A stretch of DNA of 64,000 nucleotides from Lithodes maja. Lineage: Eukaryota > Arthropoda > Malacostraca > Decapoda > Lithodidae. The position numbers and the translations under genes were made by a program. The notes below the pieces were generated by a model, which did not search any database, was not told the origin of the DNA, and worked only from the letters and a program-made list of their open reading frames with translations. This document shows, piece by piece, positions 1-10,383 of the stretch. The DNA lies in contig JBAKBP010003208.1 in NCBI GenBank assembly GCA_037953745.1, positions 1 through 64,000 of the forward strand. The letters run 5' to 3'. The number at the start of each line of letters is the position of its first letter. The stretch's first letter is position 1.

Positions 1-217
1 CCTCCTTGTAGAGCACGTATCACCCGTCTTGCAACACAATCCCACCCCTACTCTGTGCAACTCTCCAAACCCAAGAGTGAAACGTTATTCTCAACCTTTC
101 TTCTATTCAACAGCGGAGCTCTGGAACTCTCTCCCAGAATCAGTCTTTCCCTCTTCCTATGACTTAAATTGCTTCAAACTCCGTGTGTCCAGTTATTTTG
201 GCTCGAAAATCCATTGA
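1..217 (+). pseudogene. C-terminal scrap of a non-LTR retrotransposon reverse transcriptase ORF
   Basis: The frame ending at 217 reads FFYSTAELWNSLPESV followed by LNCFKLRVSSYF. This is the usual last segment of CR1/Jockey-type ORF2 proteins (aromatic, x, WNSLP, then FK near the stop). Only about 60 codons are seen and the rest is off the window or lost. No catalytic domain remains. The family assignment comes from this short motif alone. Confidence 0.5.
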
Positions 218-1460
218 TATTGGCCCTGTCAGTCTTTCAACTTTGGGGGAGGCATTACAAAAAAAAAATGTCACAGGCAGTTCTGCCTTTTGTCTCCCTC
301 ACTCACATAGAGAAAAAAATATGTGTTATATTGAGGTGCACGTTCATAATTTGTTGTAAAATAGGACCTTTGACTCAAAATAATACCTGCACTGCATCAT
401 ATTATTATGATAATAAGTTGTGAAGCAAACTACCTGGGCAATATAGTATATGTTGAAACCACAACAAACTCCTTGGCTGTGGAATCTCCAAAAGTATAAT
501 TATTATTAAAGAACAGGGTATTATGTAATATGTAACCAATTTTAACATTTAGCATTCACAGCATAAAATGAGAAATATTGGATTGAGAATAATATTCAGC
601 AAATGTAAGGTGTATACAGCTAGTAGCTACAACAAATATAATGATGTTTAGGAACCAAATATCTTTCCACAAATATAATATGCTACCGTGTATAAATAAG
701 GTTATATCAAAAGTGCCCTTAGTTTAATGACGTGTTGCATGGAAAACCAAAATCTTTACCGGTACTCTCAATGTTAGACAAGACGATAATCGAACCCGAC
801 ACATTTCCACTGCGTGTTTAACAATACCTCTACCAGTCCAGTAAACATCTAATCTCTCTGGAGGACAGCCTAATTTAAGTATTATTATTACTATAAACAA
901 TAATTAAGGCTTTTATCTTATGATCTATTTGGCCCAATAACAAGTACGTTGAACTACCCATATACTAACTGGACATTAATTCTTAAAAGTAATTAAGGCC
1001 AATGATCATAATTTTTACATTAGGTGAATTCTCATATATTAATTATATACAAGATTCCTTAACCATTACATCTACCGGTATGTCCTATGTCATGGTCCTT
1101 AAGGTTGTTGATTTTTTTTAATATTCTCCTTGGTTGGTGTATATTTAAATGGTGTGGGCATTTGTTTAATTGTCTATGTGAATGAAGGAGACATAAGACA
1201 AAGCCGCCTGCAACAAGTGTTCACCCGAAGGTTAAAAGATAGACAGACAGACAAATCAAGGTAATTTAGGTTGTTGAATATGTGTGATGTGGTTGCTAAG
1301 TGTAGTGAAATGAATAGGAGGTGTTTGTGGGAAGCAGCTGAATTAATCTGTGTAAGTGAGGCACAGACAGAAACAGTGGGGGATGCCAGCCAAATGAAAC
1401 CGGTGTTGCAGCATCTCCTTATGAATATTTTAATCCAATTAATGCTACGATCATGAGGTT
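218..1460. other. AT-rich stretch with no gene seen
   Basis: No sustained coding frame, RNA gene or terminal-repeat pair was recognised, apart from a tRNA-like segment at 770-848 listed separately. Confidence 0.5.
770..848 (-). repeat. tRNA-like SINE head (tentative)
   Basis: On the minus strand TGGACTGGTAGAGG resembles a pol III A box, and about 35 nt later GGGTTCGATTATC resembles a B box. No full cloverleaf and no tail were found, so this is a guess at a decayed tRNA-derived SINE. Confidence 0.3.
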
Positions 1461-1888
1461 TTAACTCATTCGGTACTGGTGATATCCTTTGCATCATATT
1501 CTGGCAAATATTAGACGATATTATTAACCCCTTCTGTACCGGCGACGTCTCTATATTTTCATTCTTGCTACTATAAGACGATATTAGTCAGTTTACAAAG
1601 CGCCTCCAGCATCTAACAGGCTTCAGACTACCTCACTTAACCTTATTTACTACCATAGATCCTTCTTAAACTGCACAATTTCGTCTACATGTAGCTAGAA
1701 TACAATTAGAAAGACGTCGCCGGTAAAGAAGGGACTAAGCTAAAAAAAAGGGTGTCTAGGCTACTATGTGAAATGCTACAGACTATCGCAAATAACACCT
1801 TAACTACCAGACTCTTCCTAATCTACATAAAATGTCTGATTATAGCTGTAGTGAATTATATTAGATGTCCCCGGTACTGAATGGGTAA
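1461..1888. mobile_element. Decayed TTAA-bounded MITE (outer) that hosts a second MITE
   Basis: The left end is TTAA followed by CTCATTCGGTACTGG. The right end read in reverse is TTAC followed by CCCATTCAGTACCGG. The two termini agree at about 17 of 22 positions. TTAA targets and short terminal inverted repeats are typical of piggyBac-like elements. No transposase is encoded. A second element of the same broad type sits inside at 1524-1738. Confidence 0.55.
1524..1738. mobile_element. MITE family B, nested copy, about 215 bp
   Basis: It starts TTAA then CCCCTTCTGTACCGGCGACG and ends with the inverse motif, decayed (CGTCGCCGGTAAAGAAGGGA then CTAA). The interior matches the copy at 34884-35105, sharing a run on CTCCAGCA, ACAGGCTTC and ACTACC. 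It is non-coding. Confidence 0.65.
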
Positions 1889-3331
1889 ATCAAAAGTTTC
1901 CAGTTATGCATGACCTAGCAAAGGTTCACCCAGGTTCTCTGCTCTATGAAATAGAAATTCTCCTGCTACGCAACGACATCCCTTATTAAGCTACATCACT
2001 CGTCATTAATATAGATACAGAAATGATATTCTATAATTTTGACATAGTTCAAATATTATATTTTTACAAATTCCCACCGCCTTATGGTCAACTTATTTAT
2101 TCGTGACAACTGCCTTATTGAATATACTCAAATTTCATACCATATTGGCATATTATTTTGCCCCATCGTTATTATGCAACAGACCCGAAATTATTATGGT
2201 GCATTTATTATATACATGCAATCCAATATATTATTTTATTGAACTGTTCTTACGTATTAGTTTTTGTTAATCGAATTAACAAGAAGAACGAGACCCACCC
2301 TTTGCGGGCCCATCTAACCACTCGGAAGGAGGGAGAACCGAAGCACTCGCTTCATCATTTACAGGTGGCCTCACCCAACACTTTAATCTCACCCTCTCCA
2401 GTGAATGGAGAATAGCTACTGTATATTAAGTTAAGAAGGAAGTGCAACAATAAAATGGCTTGATACAAGCTCAATTACCCATTCTAAATACCACAGATCC
2501 TTCCTTGGCTGCATGACATTGTTTAGATATAGCTAAACTAAAACTAAACCCAACCCTGGTACGGAGGGGGTTAATCTCGGGGGAGCAGCACTCGCTGAGG
2601 CAGATGAAAAGCGACAAATCTCCTCCAGTAAGAAAATAACGTGCAAGTATGTGTAATGTGAGACACATTTAATGTCTGTGGCCGTGTGTTTGAGTCAATT
2701 AGTTACGAAACGTGAATAGTTAAGTGTGGGTATACCGAAGTTAAGAGAGAGTTGGGTTGACAGGTTAATATTGAGAATACACACGTAACCATATATTTAT
2801 AACTTTTAATATTCAATGAAATGAATCAAGGAACCTGTTTTATGTTTGTCAATTATATATCTTAATACTATACAAACTTTAACATAGAAATCCATGCATA
2901 CTCCAGACATTGGGATATAATTATGGGCTTAGATAATTATAGCTCAATTGAGAAATGAGAGTGCAAAAGTAAATTCAAGTCTCAATTGTATCTGACTTAG
3001 ATAACATATATGGTTAATAAAGCTCTATCTTCAAATGGATCATAATGAATTATATTGTGCTAGGTTTGTATAAAATGGCAAATATGAACATGAACTATGT
3101 ATCGTAATGATTAATGAACGCTATGATATTTTATTTTAGAAAGATTTGATAAACACGCATACAAATACAATGATTCGATTAGGGAAAGGAGAAATAGAGA
3201 GAAGGAAGGGAAAGATTTATCATCCCGTGGTAATAGTGGTGGAAAGTGATCCGTGGGAAGGAGTTTATAGACGTTAAAACAAGAAAGAAGGAAAGAAAGA
3301 GGAAAGGAGGGGCTTGAATGAGATTGATTGA
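1889..3331. other. No gene seen; one MITE right end
   Basis: The stretch is AT-rich. The only recognisable unit is a family B right end at 2470-2573. A purine-rich stretch (GAAAGGAAAGAAAGAGGAAA type) lies at 3180-3320. Confidence 0.45.
2470..2573. mobile_element. MITE family B, right-end fragment
   Basis: The internal words TACCACAGATCCTTCCT and AGCTAAACTA match other family B interiors. The segment ends CTGGTACGGAGGGGG then TTAA at 2570-2573. The left half is missing. Confidence 0.5.
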
Positions 3332-3460
3332 TTGATTGATTCTTTATTGAGAAAGCATAAATACATGGGAATACATAATTACACGTCTCAAAAGGGCAAA
3401 GGTGGTAAAACAGTGTTTTACCCTACTCATATTATACATGTACTATTGTGGACATAAGTC
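3332..3460 (-). repeat. Retroposon 3' end with (AATC)n tail
   Basis: A (GATT)n run at 3332-3349 is followed by CTTTATTGAGAAAGC. Read on the minus strand this is a unique sequence ending in (AATC)n, as expected of a LINE or SINE 3' terminus. The parent family was not identified. Confidence 0.4.
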
Positions 3461-3976
3461 CTGATACACCTGCCCGGCAGAGAATCGCGAATTGTGTTGG
3501 TAACATTGATACACCCCCCGCCCCCACTCCTTCCCGTCTCTACTACCCCCTCTCAGCCAAACCCTCCCTTCCTCTTTCTTTCCTGTTTCACGTCTGTAAG
3601 CCCCTCCCCTTGGATTGTTTCCATCACTGTGACTATAACCAGGGCCCTGACTATAACCACGGGATGATAAATATCACGATAAGCTCTCTCTCCTTCATTT
3701 CTCTCATTTCTCCCTCTATCATCGTATCTATGTATTTTTATGCATGCTTTCCAAATCTTCAGTCTAGTTCAGTCAGTGACGGGAGAAGGTTGTGTTAATC
3801 TGAGCTCCTGCCCGGACCACTTACCAGTGACCTTTAGTGACCATTACACCTACCTGTGTTTGGGGGCAGTGCACTCGTGTTAATAAAAGTGTTATAGCTC
3901 AGTTTTTAGCTGTTAGTTTACTTGTTTTTGTTTTTCTGTACTTAGTTTCTTGCTCCTCGCTAAGCTTATTGGGATC

Positions 3977-5008
3977 ATGGCAGGTATGGAGTGCGAGTCT
4001 CTAACTGATCTGCATCATCTTATTCTCCAGGTAAGAGAGGAGATGGTTGTGGTGAAGGAAGAGGTCTTGGCTCTAAGGGAGGTTAATGTTAAAATTCAGA
4101 GGGAAGTGGATTTGATTAAAGACGAAAATCTAGCTTTCAAGCTTAGCCAAGAGGAAATAAAGTCAAGTAAGGGGAAAAGGGAGGAAGTTGATGAAAAATT
4201 GTATTCATGGCAGGTTGTTAAAAATACGGGTGGGAAAGTCACACTCAAGAAGCAGGATAGTAGAATAGGTATGAGTGTGACAAATACATTCTCTCCTTTG
4301 CGAGACGAATGTGAGGGAAAAGATAGTCAGGATAAGGGAGGGATAACCGAAGTGCCTGCCGCCGACTCAGCTCCAACCTCTGACGCTGTGCTACCTACCA
4401 CCACCACCACCACCACCACCACCAAGGGAGCTTCTGCCACCACCAGGGGTTCTCCAACTGCAGCTGCTGGATCCTCCCGAGGGAAAGGTAAGTCTGTGTC
4501 CCGAGAAGGTAAGTCTGTGTCGATTGTGGGCGACTCCATGGTAAGACATTTAGTTAGGGCTACCCGCACTAAACTTAGGAAGGTTGTGTGTCTGCCTGGC
4601 CATGGAGTTGGGAGGGTTTTAGAGAAGATGGACCACATCTTGGAAGATAGTGGAGATAACCCCATTATCTGTCTCAGTACCGGGAGTAACGATGTTGGTA
4701 AGGGTAGAAGTGAGGAACTGCTGCAGCAGTATCGGGATGTGTTAGATAAAGTTAGGATGAAGGGAGGGATCCCTGTAGTACATTGTATCCTACCCAGAAG
4801 AGGAGTTCCCAAGGAATGGACATCCAGAGCGATTGGTGTCAATTGCCGTTTGGAGAAATATTGCAAAGAAAAAGCAATACCATTCATTGATAACTGGGAT
4901 AGTTTCTATGGGAGAGATGGGATGTACGCAAGGGATGGGGTTCATCTTTCACGGTTAGGGGTTTCTACATTAGCTAGTTCTTTAGATAGGGTGGTTGTGG
5001 GGTTTTGA
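3977..5008 (+). CDS. LINE1 ORF1 protein with SGNH/GDSL-hydrolase-like domain
   Basis: The protein is 343 aa from the first ATG, MAGMECESL. An upstream in-frame TTG at 3950 is less likely as a start. Residues about 15-75 are charged and heptad-like, suggesting a coiled coil. A Thr/Ala/Ser-rich linker follows, including a run of Thr from a CAC-type microsatellite (4398-4422). Residues about 180-343 form an SGNH-like domain: GDSM (S187), TGSNDV (N238, D239) and DGVHLS (D320, H323), which supplies a complete Ser-Asp-His set. ORF1 proteins with an esterase domain are known from some CR1-clade LINEs; their exact role is unsettled. The stop overlaps the next ORF in the string TTGA. Confidence 0.85.
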   Translation: MAGMECESLTDLHHLILQVREEMVVVKEEVLALREVNVKIQREVDLIKDENLAFKLSQEEIKSSKGKREEVDEKLYSWQVVKNTGGKVTLKKQDSRIGMSVTNTFSPLRDECEGKDSQDKGGITEVPAADSAPTSDAVLPTTTTTTTTTKGASATTRGSPTAAAGSSRGKGKSVSREGKSVSIVGDSMVRHLVRATRTKLRKVVCLPGHGVGRVLEKMDHILEDSGDNPIICLSTGSNDVGKGRSEELLQQYRDVLDKVRMKGGIPVVHCILPRRGVPKEWTSRAIGVNCRLEKYCKEKAIPFIDNWDSFYGRDGMYARDGVHLSRLGVSTLASSLDRVVVGF

Positions 5009-8000
5009 ACAGAAATATTGAGAGTGTAAATGAGAGGTTTAATGGAACAATTTTAGCGTCAGGCGAAAGCGATAAGGATATTCAGTCTCATGCTAAAAAT
5101 GATGACTATAATGCAAATGATAGTAGTGATGGTGCAACGGAAGATGGAAATGTCGATAGAAATAAAGGTAAATTAGGTATAAAGAAAAGAAGTAAATTGA
5201 GAGTATATTACACAAACTGTAGGAGTCTATGTAACAAAATGAACGAACTTAGAGCCCTTGTTAGCAAAGAAAATATAGACATAATAGCGCTAACTGAAAC
5301 GTGGATTAATACAGAAACCAGGCATTTTTTAGCAGAATTTGATATACCAGGATATAGTTTGTTTAAATATGACCGAACAAGTAAGAGGGGTGGCGGTATA
5401 GCAGTGTTTGTCAGGAGTACATTAAAAAGCTGTATTAAATCAGGTATTAGACTAAATAACGATAATGAAAGTGTTTGGGTAGAGGTTAACGAAGGTAGTG
5501 AGACCATAGTTATTGGAGTTATGTATAGACCGCCAAATATGAGTAGAAATGACGGAACGTCATTATGGGAGGAAATTAAAATGGCATCAAGGTTTAGCAA
5601 TGTGTGCATTATGGGGGATTTTAATTTTCCGAATATAGATTGGCAGCATCAAATAGGAGACTCTGATTCTGAGGAGTTTATAGAGGTAGTACAAGATAGT
5701 TTTTTATTTCAATTCATAGATACGCCGACTAGAGGTAATAATATTCTCGATTTAGTTTTCAGTAACAATGAACATATGGTAAATAATGTAGAGATAGGGG
5801 ACCACCTAGGAAATAGTGACCACAATTCTGTGTATTTTAATATACAATGGAAAGGTAATACCAGAGAGAATACAACATTAATACCTGACTTTAGAAAAGC
5901 CAATTATGGTGGGTTAAGAAGAGCCCTATTAGCCGACCCTATGGTCAAAAAATTAAGTCGATCCAGGTGTCCAAATGAGTGTACCCCTTCTCAGGCACCT
6001 GTCATCTTAAGTCAGGAAGAGACGTCAACCTTGGTAGATACATACGATAATTTTATCAAGTCAGTATTCAATGCACAAAATAAATACATCCCCAAAAGAA
6101 AATTTAGATCAACACAGAACCAACCCAAATGGATGAATAATAGACTATTAGATATTCTAGGACAAAAGAGAGGAATATATAGAAAGATTAGGAAAGGCGA
6201 AATTCACCTACTTGCTTACTATCAGAATCTATCAAGACAGGTAAAAAAGGATATTAGGAAAGAAAAAAGAAATTATGAAATCAAGGTTGCCAATGACTCA
6301 AAAAATAATCCTAAAGCTTTTTACCAACTATATAAATCCAAGGTTAGAGATGTAATTGGTCCCCTTAAAACTTCGATAGGAGAAATGACAGAAAATGATT
6401 TAGAAATGTGCAGTACATTAAATAGTCAATTTCTTTCCGTTTTCACTAATGAAAATTTGGCACAGTTTCCAGAAGTCCGTAAGGTATATAGCGATAGTAT
6501 AGAAAATAGGTTAAGTACGGTTACTATAAGTAGAAATGATGTGCTTAAGGAAATTGACAGACTGAAACCTCATAAATCGCCTGGTCCTGATGAGGTATAT
6601 GCTAGAGTATTAAAAGAATGTAGGGATGAGTTAAGTTACCCATTAACATTTTTATTTAACAAGTCATTGGAGACAGGTATAGTTCCAGAAGCTTGGAAGC
6701 TTGCAAACGTAGTTCCGATCTTCAAAAAAGGTGACAAATCAATAGCATCCAATTACCGTCCCATTAGTCTTACATCAATCATAGGAAAGCTACTAGAGTC
6801 AATTATTGCTAGTAAAATTAGAAACCACTTAGATACATTTAATTTAATAAATTCTTCTCAGCATGGATTCACTCAGGGACGTTCTTGCCTTACTAATTTG
6901 CTTAGTTTTTTCTCAGAGGTATATGAAGCAGTAGATAATGACAAGTCATATGATATAATATATTTAGATTTCAGTAAAGCTTTCGACAGAGTCCCCCATG
7001 AGAGATTGATGAGAAAGGTTGAGGCGCATGGAATAGGTGGGGCGTTGTTGGGATGGATTAGGTCATGGCTAATTGGTAGGAAGCAGAGAGTCAGCATAAA
7101 TGGTACGAAGTCAGAATGGGGAGCAGTCAAAAGTGGTGTCCCCCAGGGATCTGTATTAGGTCCTCTGTTGTTTGTTATATACATAAATGACCTAGATTTA
7201 GGTATAACTAGTAGGATAAGTAAATTTGCAGACGATACCAAAATGGGGAGAACAATTGATTCAGATAGAGATATAGAGTGCCTCCAAAGGGATCTAGATA
7301 CCTTACACGAATGGTCAGTAAATTGGCAGATGAAGTTTAACATTGACAAATGCAAGGTATTAAAGATAGGGAAGATGTATACAAATGTTAAATATAAACT
7401 AGCTAATGTGGAATTAGAAAACTCGAATTGTGAGAAAGATCTAGGTGTGTTTGTTAGCAATGATTTGAAGCCTAGACAACAGTGTATAAGCGTTCGAAAC
7501 AAGGCAAACAGGATTCTCGGGTTCATCTCTAGGAGTGTGAGTAACAGAACTGCTGATGTTATCTTAAAACTTTACTTGTCATTAGTGAGACCCCATATGG
7601 ATTATGCTGTTCAATTTTGGTGTCCTTATTACAGAATGGACATAGATTCATTGGAGAGAGTACAACGTAGAATGACAAAAATGATCCATAATATTAGAAA
7701 TCTTCCGTATAAAGAAAGGTTGAAGAAATTAGGCTTACATTCGTTAGAGAGACGCAGAGTTAGAGGGGATATGATAGAGGTGTTCAAGTGGGTTAGTGGG
7801 ATTAACAAAGGGGACATGACAAATGTACTAAAGCTCAGTGATAGCGAAAGAACTCGTACCAATGGTTTCAAATTAGATAAATTTCGTTTCAGAAAAGATA
7901 TAGGCAAATATTGGTTTGGTAACAGAGTTGTAGATGGGTGGAATGGACTACCAGGTGCTATAGTGGGATTAAAAACGATAGGGAGCTTTAAGATAAAATT

Positions 8001-8034
8001 GGATAAGCATATGGACGAGAAGGGTTGGGTGTGA
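5005..8034 (+). CDS. LINE1 ORF2: APE endonuclease plus reverse transcriptase
   Basis: The open frame is 1009 codons. The N-terminal part is an APE-type endonuclease: YTNCRS (N71), LTETW (E98), RGGG, YRPP, GDFNFP and NSDHN. The reverse transcriptase follows, with PISLTS, QHGFTQGRSC, YLDFSKAFD, GVPQGSVLGP and the catalytic FADD box. A C-terminal thumb-like region ends in WNGLPG. No RNase H was seen. The start is a problem: the first ATG lies at codon 79, beyond the catalytic Asn. The only start-like codon before it is TTG at 5005-5007, which overlaps the ORF1 stop. Translation by stop-coupled reinitiation, or loss of an original ATG by one substitution, would fit. The ORF is otherwise undamaged. 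Confidence 0.92.
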   Translation: MNRNIESVNERFNGTILASGESDKDIQSHAKNDDYNANDSSDGATEDGNVDRNKGKLGIKKRSKLRVYYTNCRSLCNKMNELRALVSKENIDIIALTETWINTETRHFLAEFDIPGYSLFKYDRTSKRGGGIAVFVRSTLKSCIKSGIRLNNDNESVWVEVNEGSETIVIGVMYRPPNMSRNDGTSLWEEIKMASRFSNVCIMGDFNFPNIDWQHQIGDSDSEEFIEVVQDSFLFQFIDTPTRGNNILDLVFSNNEHMVNNVEIGDHLGNSDHNSVYFNIQWKGNTRENTTLIPDFRKANYGGLRRALLADPMVKKLSRSRCPNECTPSQAPVILSQEETSTLVDTYDNFIKSVFNAQNKYIPKRKFRSTQNQPKWMNNRLLDILGQKRGIYRKIRKGEIHLLAYYQNLSRQVKKDIRKEKRNYEIKVANDSKNNPKAFYQLYKSKVRDVIGPLKTSIGEMTENDLEMCSTLNSQFLSVFTNENLAQFPEVRKVYSDSIENRLSTVTISRNDVLKEIDRLKPHKSPGPDEVYARVLKECRDELSYPLTFLFNKSLETGIVPEAWKLANVVPIFKKGDKSIASNYRPISLTSIIGKLLESIIASKIRNHLDTFNLINSSQHGFTQGRSCLTNLLSFFSEVYEAVDNDKSYDIIYLDFSKAFDRVPHERLMRKVEAHGIGGALLGWIRSWLIGRKQRVSINGTKSEWGAVKSGVPQGSVLGPLLFVIYINDLDLGITSRISKFADDTKMGRTIDSDRDIECLQRDLDTLHEWSVNWQMKFNIDKCKVLKIGKMYTNVKYKLANVELENSNCEKDLGVFVSNDLKPRQQCISVRNKANRILGFISRSVSNRTADVILKLYLSLVRPHMDYAVQFWCPYYRMDIDSLERVQRRMTKMIHNIRNLPYKERLKKLGLHSLERRRVRGDMIEVFKWVSGINKGDMTNVLKLSDSERTRTNGFKLDKFRFRKDIGKYWFGNRVVDGWNGLPGAIVGLKTIGSFKIKLDKHMDEKGWV

Positions 8035-8180
8035 AGGGGGATCAGCAGGGTTGGGCCAATCAGCGCTCTGCAGACCCCCGTAATCCTGCGCTAATCTCTA
8101 ACCGTTTTGGTAAGATGATCCTCGGGGTATTAGAGTGTTGAGCCTATAATTGGGCTTTGTAATTGGGGTTGTGTGGGACA

Positions 8181-8248
8181 GGGATCTGCCTTGCTTGGGC
8201 CAATCGGCTTTCTGCAGACTCCCATTTTCTTATGTTCTTATGTTCTTA
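8181..8248 (+). repeat. CR1-like 3' tail motif of LINE1
   Basis: This conserved 3' terminal unit runs GGGATCTGCCTTGC, GGGCCAATCGGCTTTCTGCA, GACTCCCATTTTC, then TTCTTATG repeats. The same unit closes LINE2 (20255-20310) and the LINE1 copy at 27020-27085. It also occurs alone at 15815-15871, inverted at 16047-16118, and in an array at 21671-21948. Confidence 0.8.
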
Positions 8249-10098
8249 GAGCTGTGAAAGAAGCCAGAGGGAAGAAGACTGAGAGTGTCTCAGGTGGTAG
8301 GATGAGGGACATGAATGGGGAAGTGGTAGAGGGTGATGGTGTGGTGAAAGTATGGAAAGATCATTTTAGTAGCTTAGCTGTAAAGAGTAGGGGGAAGGCA
8401 AAGATTTCATCCATAGGAATGGAGAGAGGTAGAATAAACAGGGTAGTTGAAAGCCAGATAAGCAGAGAAGAAGTAAAAGAAGTAATCAATAGACTTAAAA
8501 TGGGCAAAGCTGCTGGAGTAGCTAACATCCCAGGTGAAATGCTGAGATATGGAGGAGAAGAAGCTGTTGACATAATGCATAGGTTATGTAAATTAGCATG
8601 GGAAAAGGAAAGTGTACCAGAGGACTGGAGGAAAGCAGTGATAGTACCCTTGTACAAAGGGAAGGATAGTAAAGAAGAGTGTAAGAATTATAGGGGAATT
8701 AGCTTGCTTACATACCTGGAAAGGTACACACAAGAGTAGTAACACAGAGGCTACAGAAGATAACGGATGACAAAATAGGCGAGAAACAGGGAGGTTTCAG
8801 AAAGGGCAGGGGCTGCGTTGACCAGATAGCCTCAATGCGGATTGTTGGTAGAGAAGTATCTGGCCAAAAACAGAAAACTCTATGCAGCATTCATGGATTT
8901 GGAAAAAGCCTACGACAAAGTAGACTGGGAGGGCCTGTGGGATGTGTCAACAGTATATGGTGTGGGAGGAAAGTTGCTAATGGCAGTAAAATCTTTTTAT
9001 AGGAATGCAATGGCAAATGTGAAGGTAGGGGATAAGTTAAGTGAAAGTTTTGAGGTCAATGTAGGTGTAAGACAGGGATGTGTCATGTCAGCTTGGTTGT
9101 TCAATATATACATGGATGGAGTGATTAGGGAATGTAGGGCTGTATCAATGGGTGTGGGAGCTAGACTGGAATCAGAGGGAAGAACATGGAAGATTTTAAC
9201 ATGCCTATATGCGGACGATGCAGTCCTGTTGGCGGAAAATGCTGAAGAACTTCAGAGAGTGGTCACTGACTTTGACAGGGTATGTGAAAAGAGAAAGTTA
9301 AAGGTCAATGTAGGGATATGTAAGGTAATGGTGTTTGAGAGAAGAATGCATGAAACTATAGATTTTAAGGAACAATATAGAATCAAGAAAGAACACAAGA
9401 AAAGTTGTAAAATAAAATTGAAAAATGAAGTACGGTACTAGAAGAGGTTGAAAGTTTCAAGTATTTGGGAGCTGTACTATGCAAATATGGTAAAATGGAG
9501 AGTGAGATAAAAGAGAGAAAAATGCAAGGGAGAAAAGTGATTGGAGAACTTGATAGTATTCTCAAAGGAAGAATGGTTAGCCAGGAAGTCAAAAAGTCAC
9601 TGAGAAACAGTGTGCTGCTCCCAACACTCTCGTATGGAAGCGAGACATGGACGGCAAGTGACGAGGACCTCTTCAAACTAAGAGCTGTGGAGATGAGCTT
9701 TTTCAGAATGGCAGCTGGCATGAATAGGCTAGATGGGCCAAGTAATAAGGAAGTGTACGAGTCCTTTGGAATGGAAGAGCAGGCTTTGGGCATTGATTGT
9801 GGTGTGGTTGAGTGGATAAAGAGAAGTACTTTGAGGTGGTATGGTCATGTTCAGAGAATGGATGAAGACAGAATGCCAAGAAAGATATATGGGAGTCAGG
9901 TGAGTGGAACCGCTAGTAGTGTATGGTATGGGAAAAGAAAGTGGAAAAATATATTGAAGAAAAACTTCCACGTAGTGGAAGGGGCATTGTGGCACGGGCA
10001 AAGGAGGCATGTCTTGACAAAGTAGCTTGGAGACGTTTCTGTCATGGCCCACTTCCCAGGGGGAAGCAAGGCGTCGGAGATGATGATGATGATGATGA
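8249..10098 (+). pseudogene. RTE-like LINE (RTE-A), 5'-truncated and frameshifted
   Basis: It starts abruptly after the LINE1 tail. Successive frames encode reverse transcriptase pieces: MGKAAGVANIPGEML, EDWRKAVIVPLYKGK and NYRGISLL (8250-8735), then MDLEKAYDKVDWEGL, VRQGCVMSAWLFN and YADDAVLLAENA (8842-9430). The C-terminal part has SYGSETW, LRWYGHVQRMDEDRMP and ARAKEACLDKVAW (9465-10060). The frames break near 8730-8840 and 9435. The end is (GAT)n at 10078-10098; short trinucleotide tails fit RTE-clade elements. The endonuclease is absent. The other copy is at 37969-40660 on the minus strand. Confidence 0.8.
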
Positions 10099-10230
10099 AG
10101 ACGTTCGACCCATTAGTTTTCAGATTTGAAGACGTTCGACCCATTAGTTTGGCGACTTTAATTCACTCCTTTTCTTTGTCAATATTAAGACTGTTCGTGT
10201 CATTTATGTGTCGATTTTGTCCTCGGTTAC
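10099..10230 (+). repeat. Family C repeat fragment with a short tandem duplication
   Basis: The phrase GAAGACGTTCGACCCATTAG occurs twice about 35 bp apart, directly after the RTE-A tail, followed by TTGGCGACTTTAA. These are words of repeat family C (complete copy at 14416-14751). Confidence 0.5.
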
Positions 10231-10318
10231 TTTAGTAGTTTGCGAGTTATAGAGGTTGATATTAAAATGGTTTGGCCTACTTATTTGGAACAGGGTATCG
10301 TGTAAGCTAACTATAATA

Positions 10319-10383
10319 TTAACCCCTTCTGTACCGGCGACGTATTTTGAATTTTAATCTAGCTACATTAAAGCGATTTTATG
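10319..10383 (+). mobile_element. MITE family B left end, truncated
   Basis: TTAA is followed by CCCCTTCTGTACCGGCGACG, the family B terminus. The matching right end is absent and a minus-strand LINE fragment follows. Confidence 0.5.

Larger units (their letters stand above)
3470..8248 (+). mobile_element. LINE1: near-full-length CR1-like non-LTR retrotransposon
   Basis: The element contains a candidate 5' UTR (left edge uncertain, somewhere in 3470-3780), ORF1 (3977-5008), ORF2 (5005-8034) and a 3' UTR. The 3' UTR ends in GGGATCTGCCTTGC... and two and a half copies of TTCTTATG at 8227-8248. An 8-bp microsatellite end is a hallmark of CR1-type LINEs. Both ORFs are open, so this may be a recent and possibly active copy. 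Truncated relatives lie at 25410-27085 (near identical) and 29815-31396. Confidence 0.85.

Noticed and set aside
4327..4887. 186-codon minus-strand frame with a Val run
   Set aside because: It is antisense to LINE1 ORF1; the Val run is the complement of a CAC repeat.
6873..7526. 217-codon minus-strand frame, repeated at 25711-26364
   Set aside because: It is a shadow of the LINE1 reverse transcriptase and recurs only because the element does.
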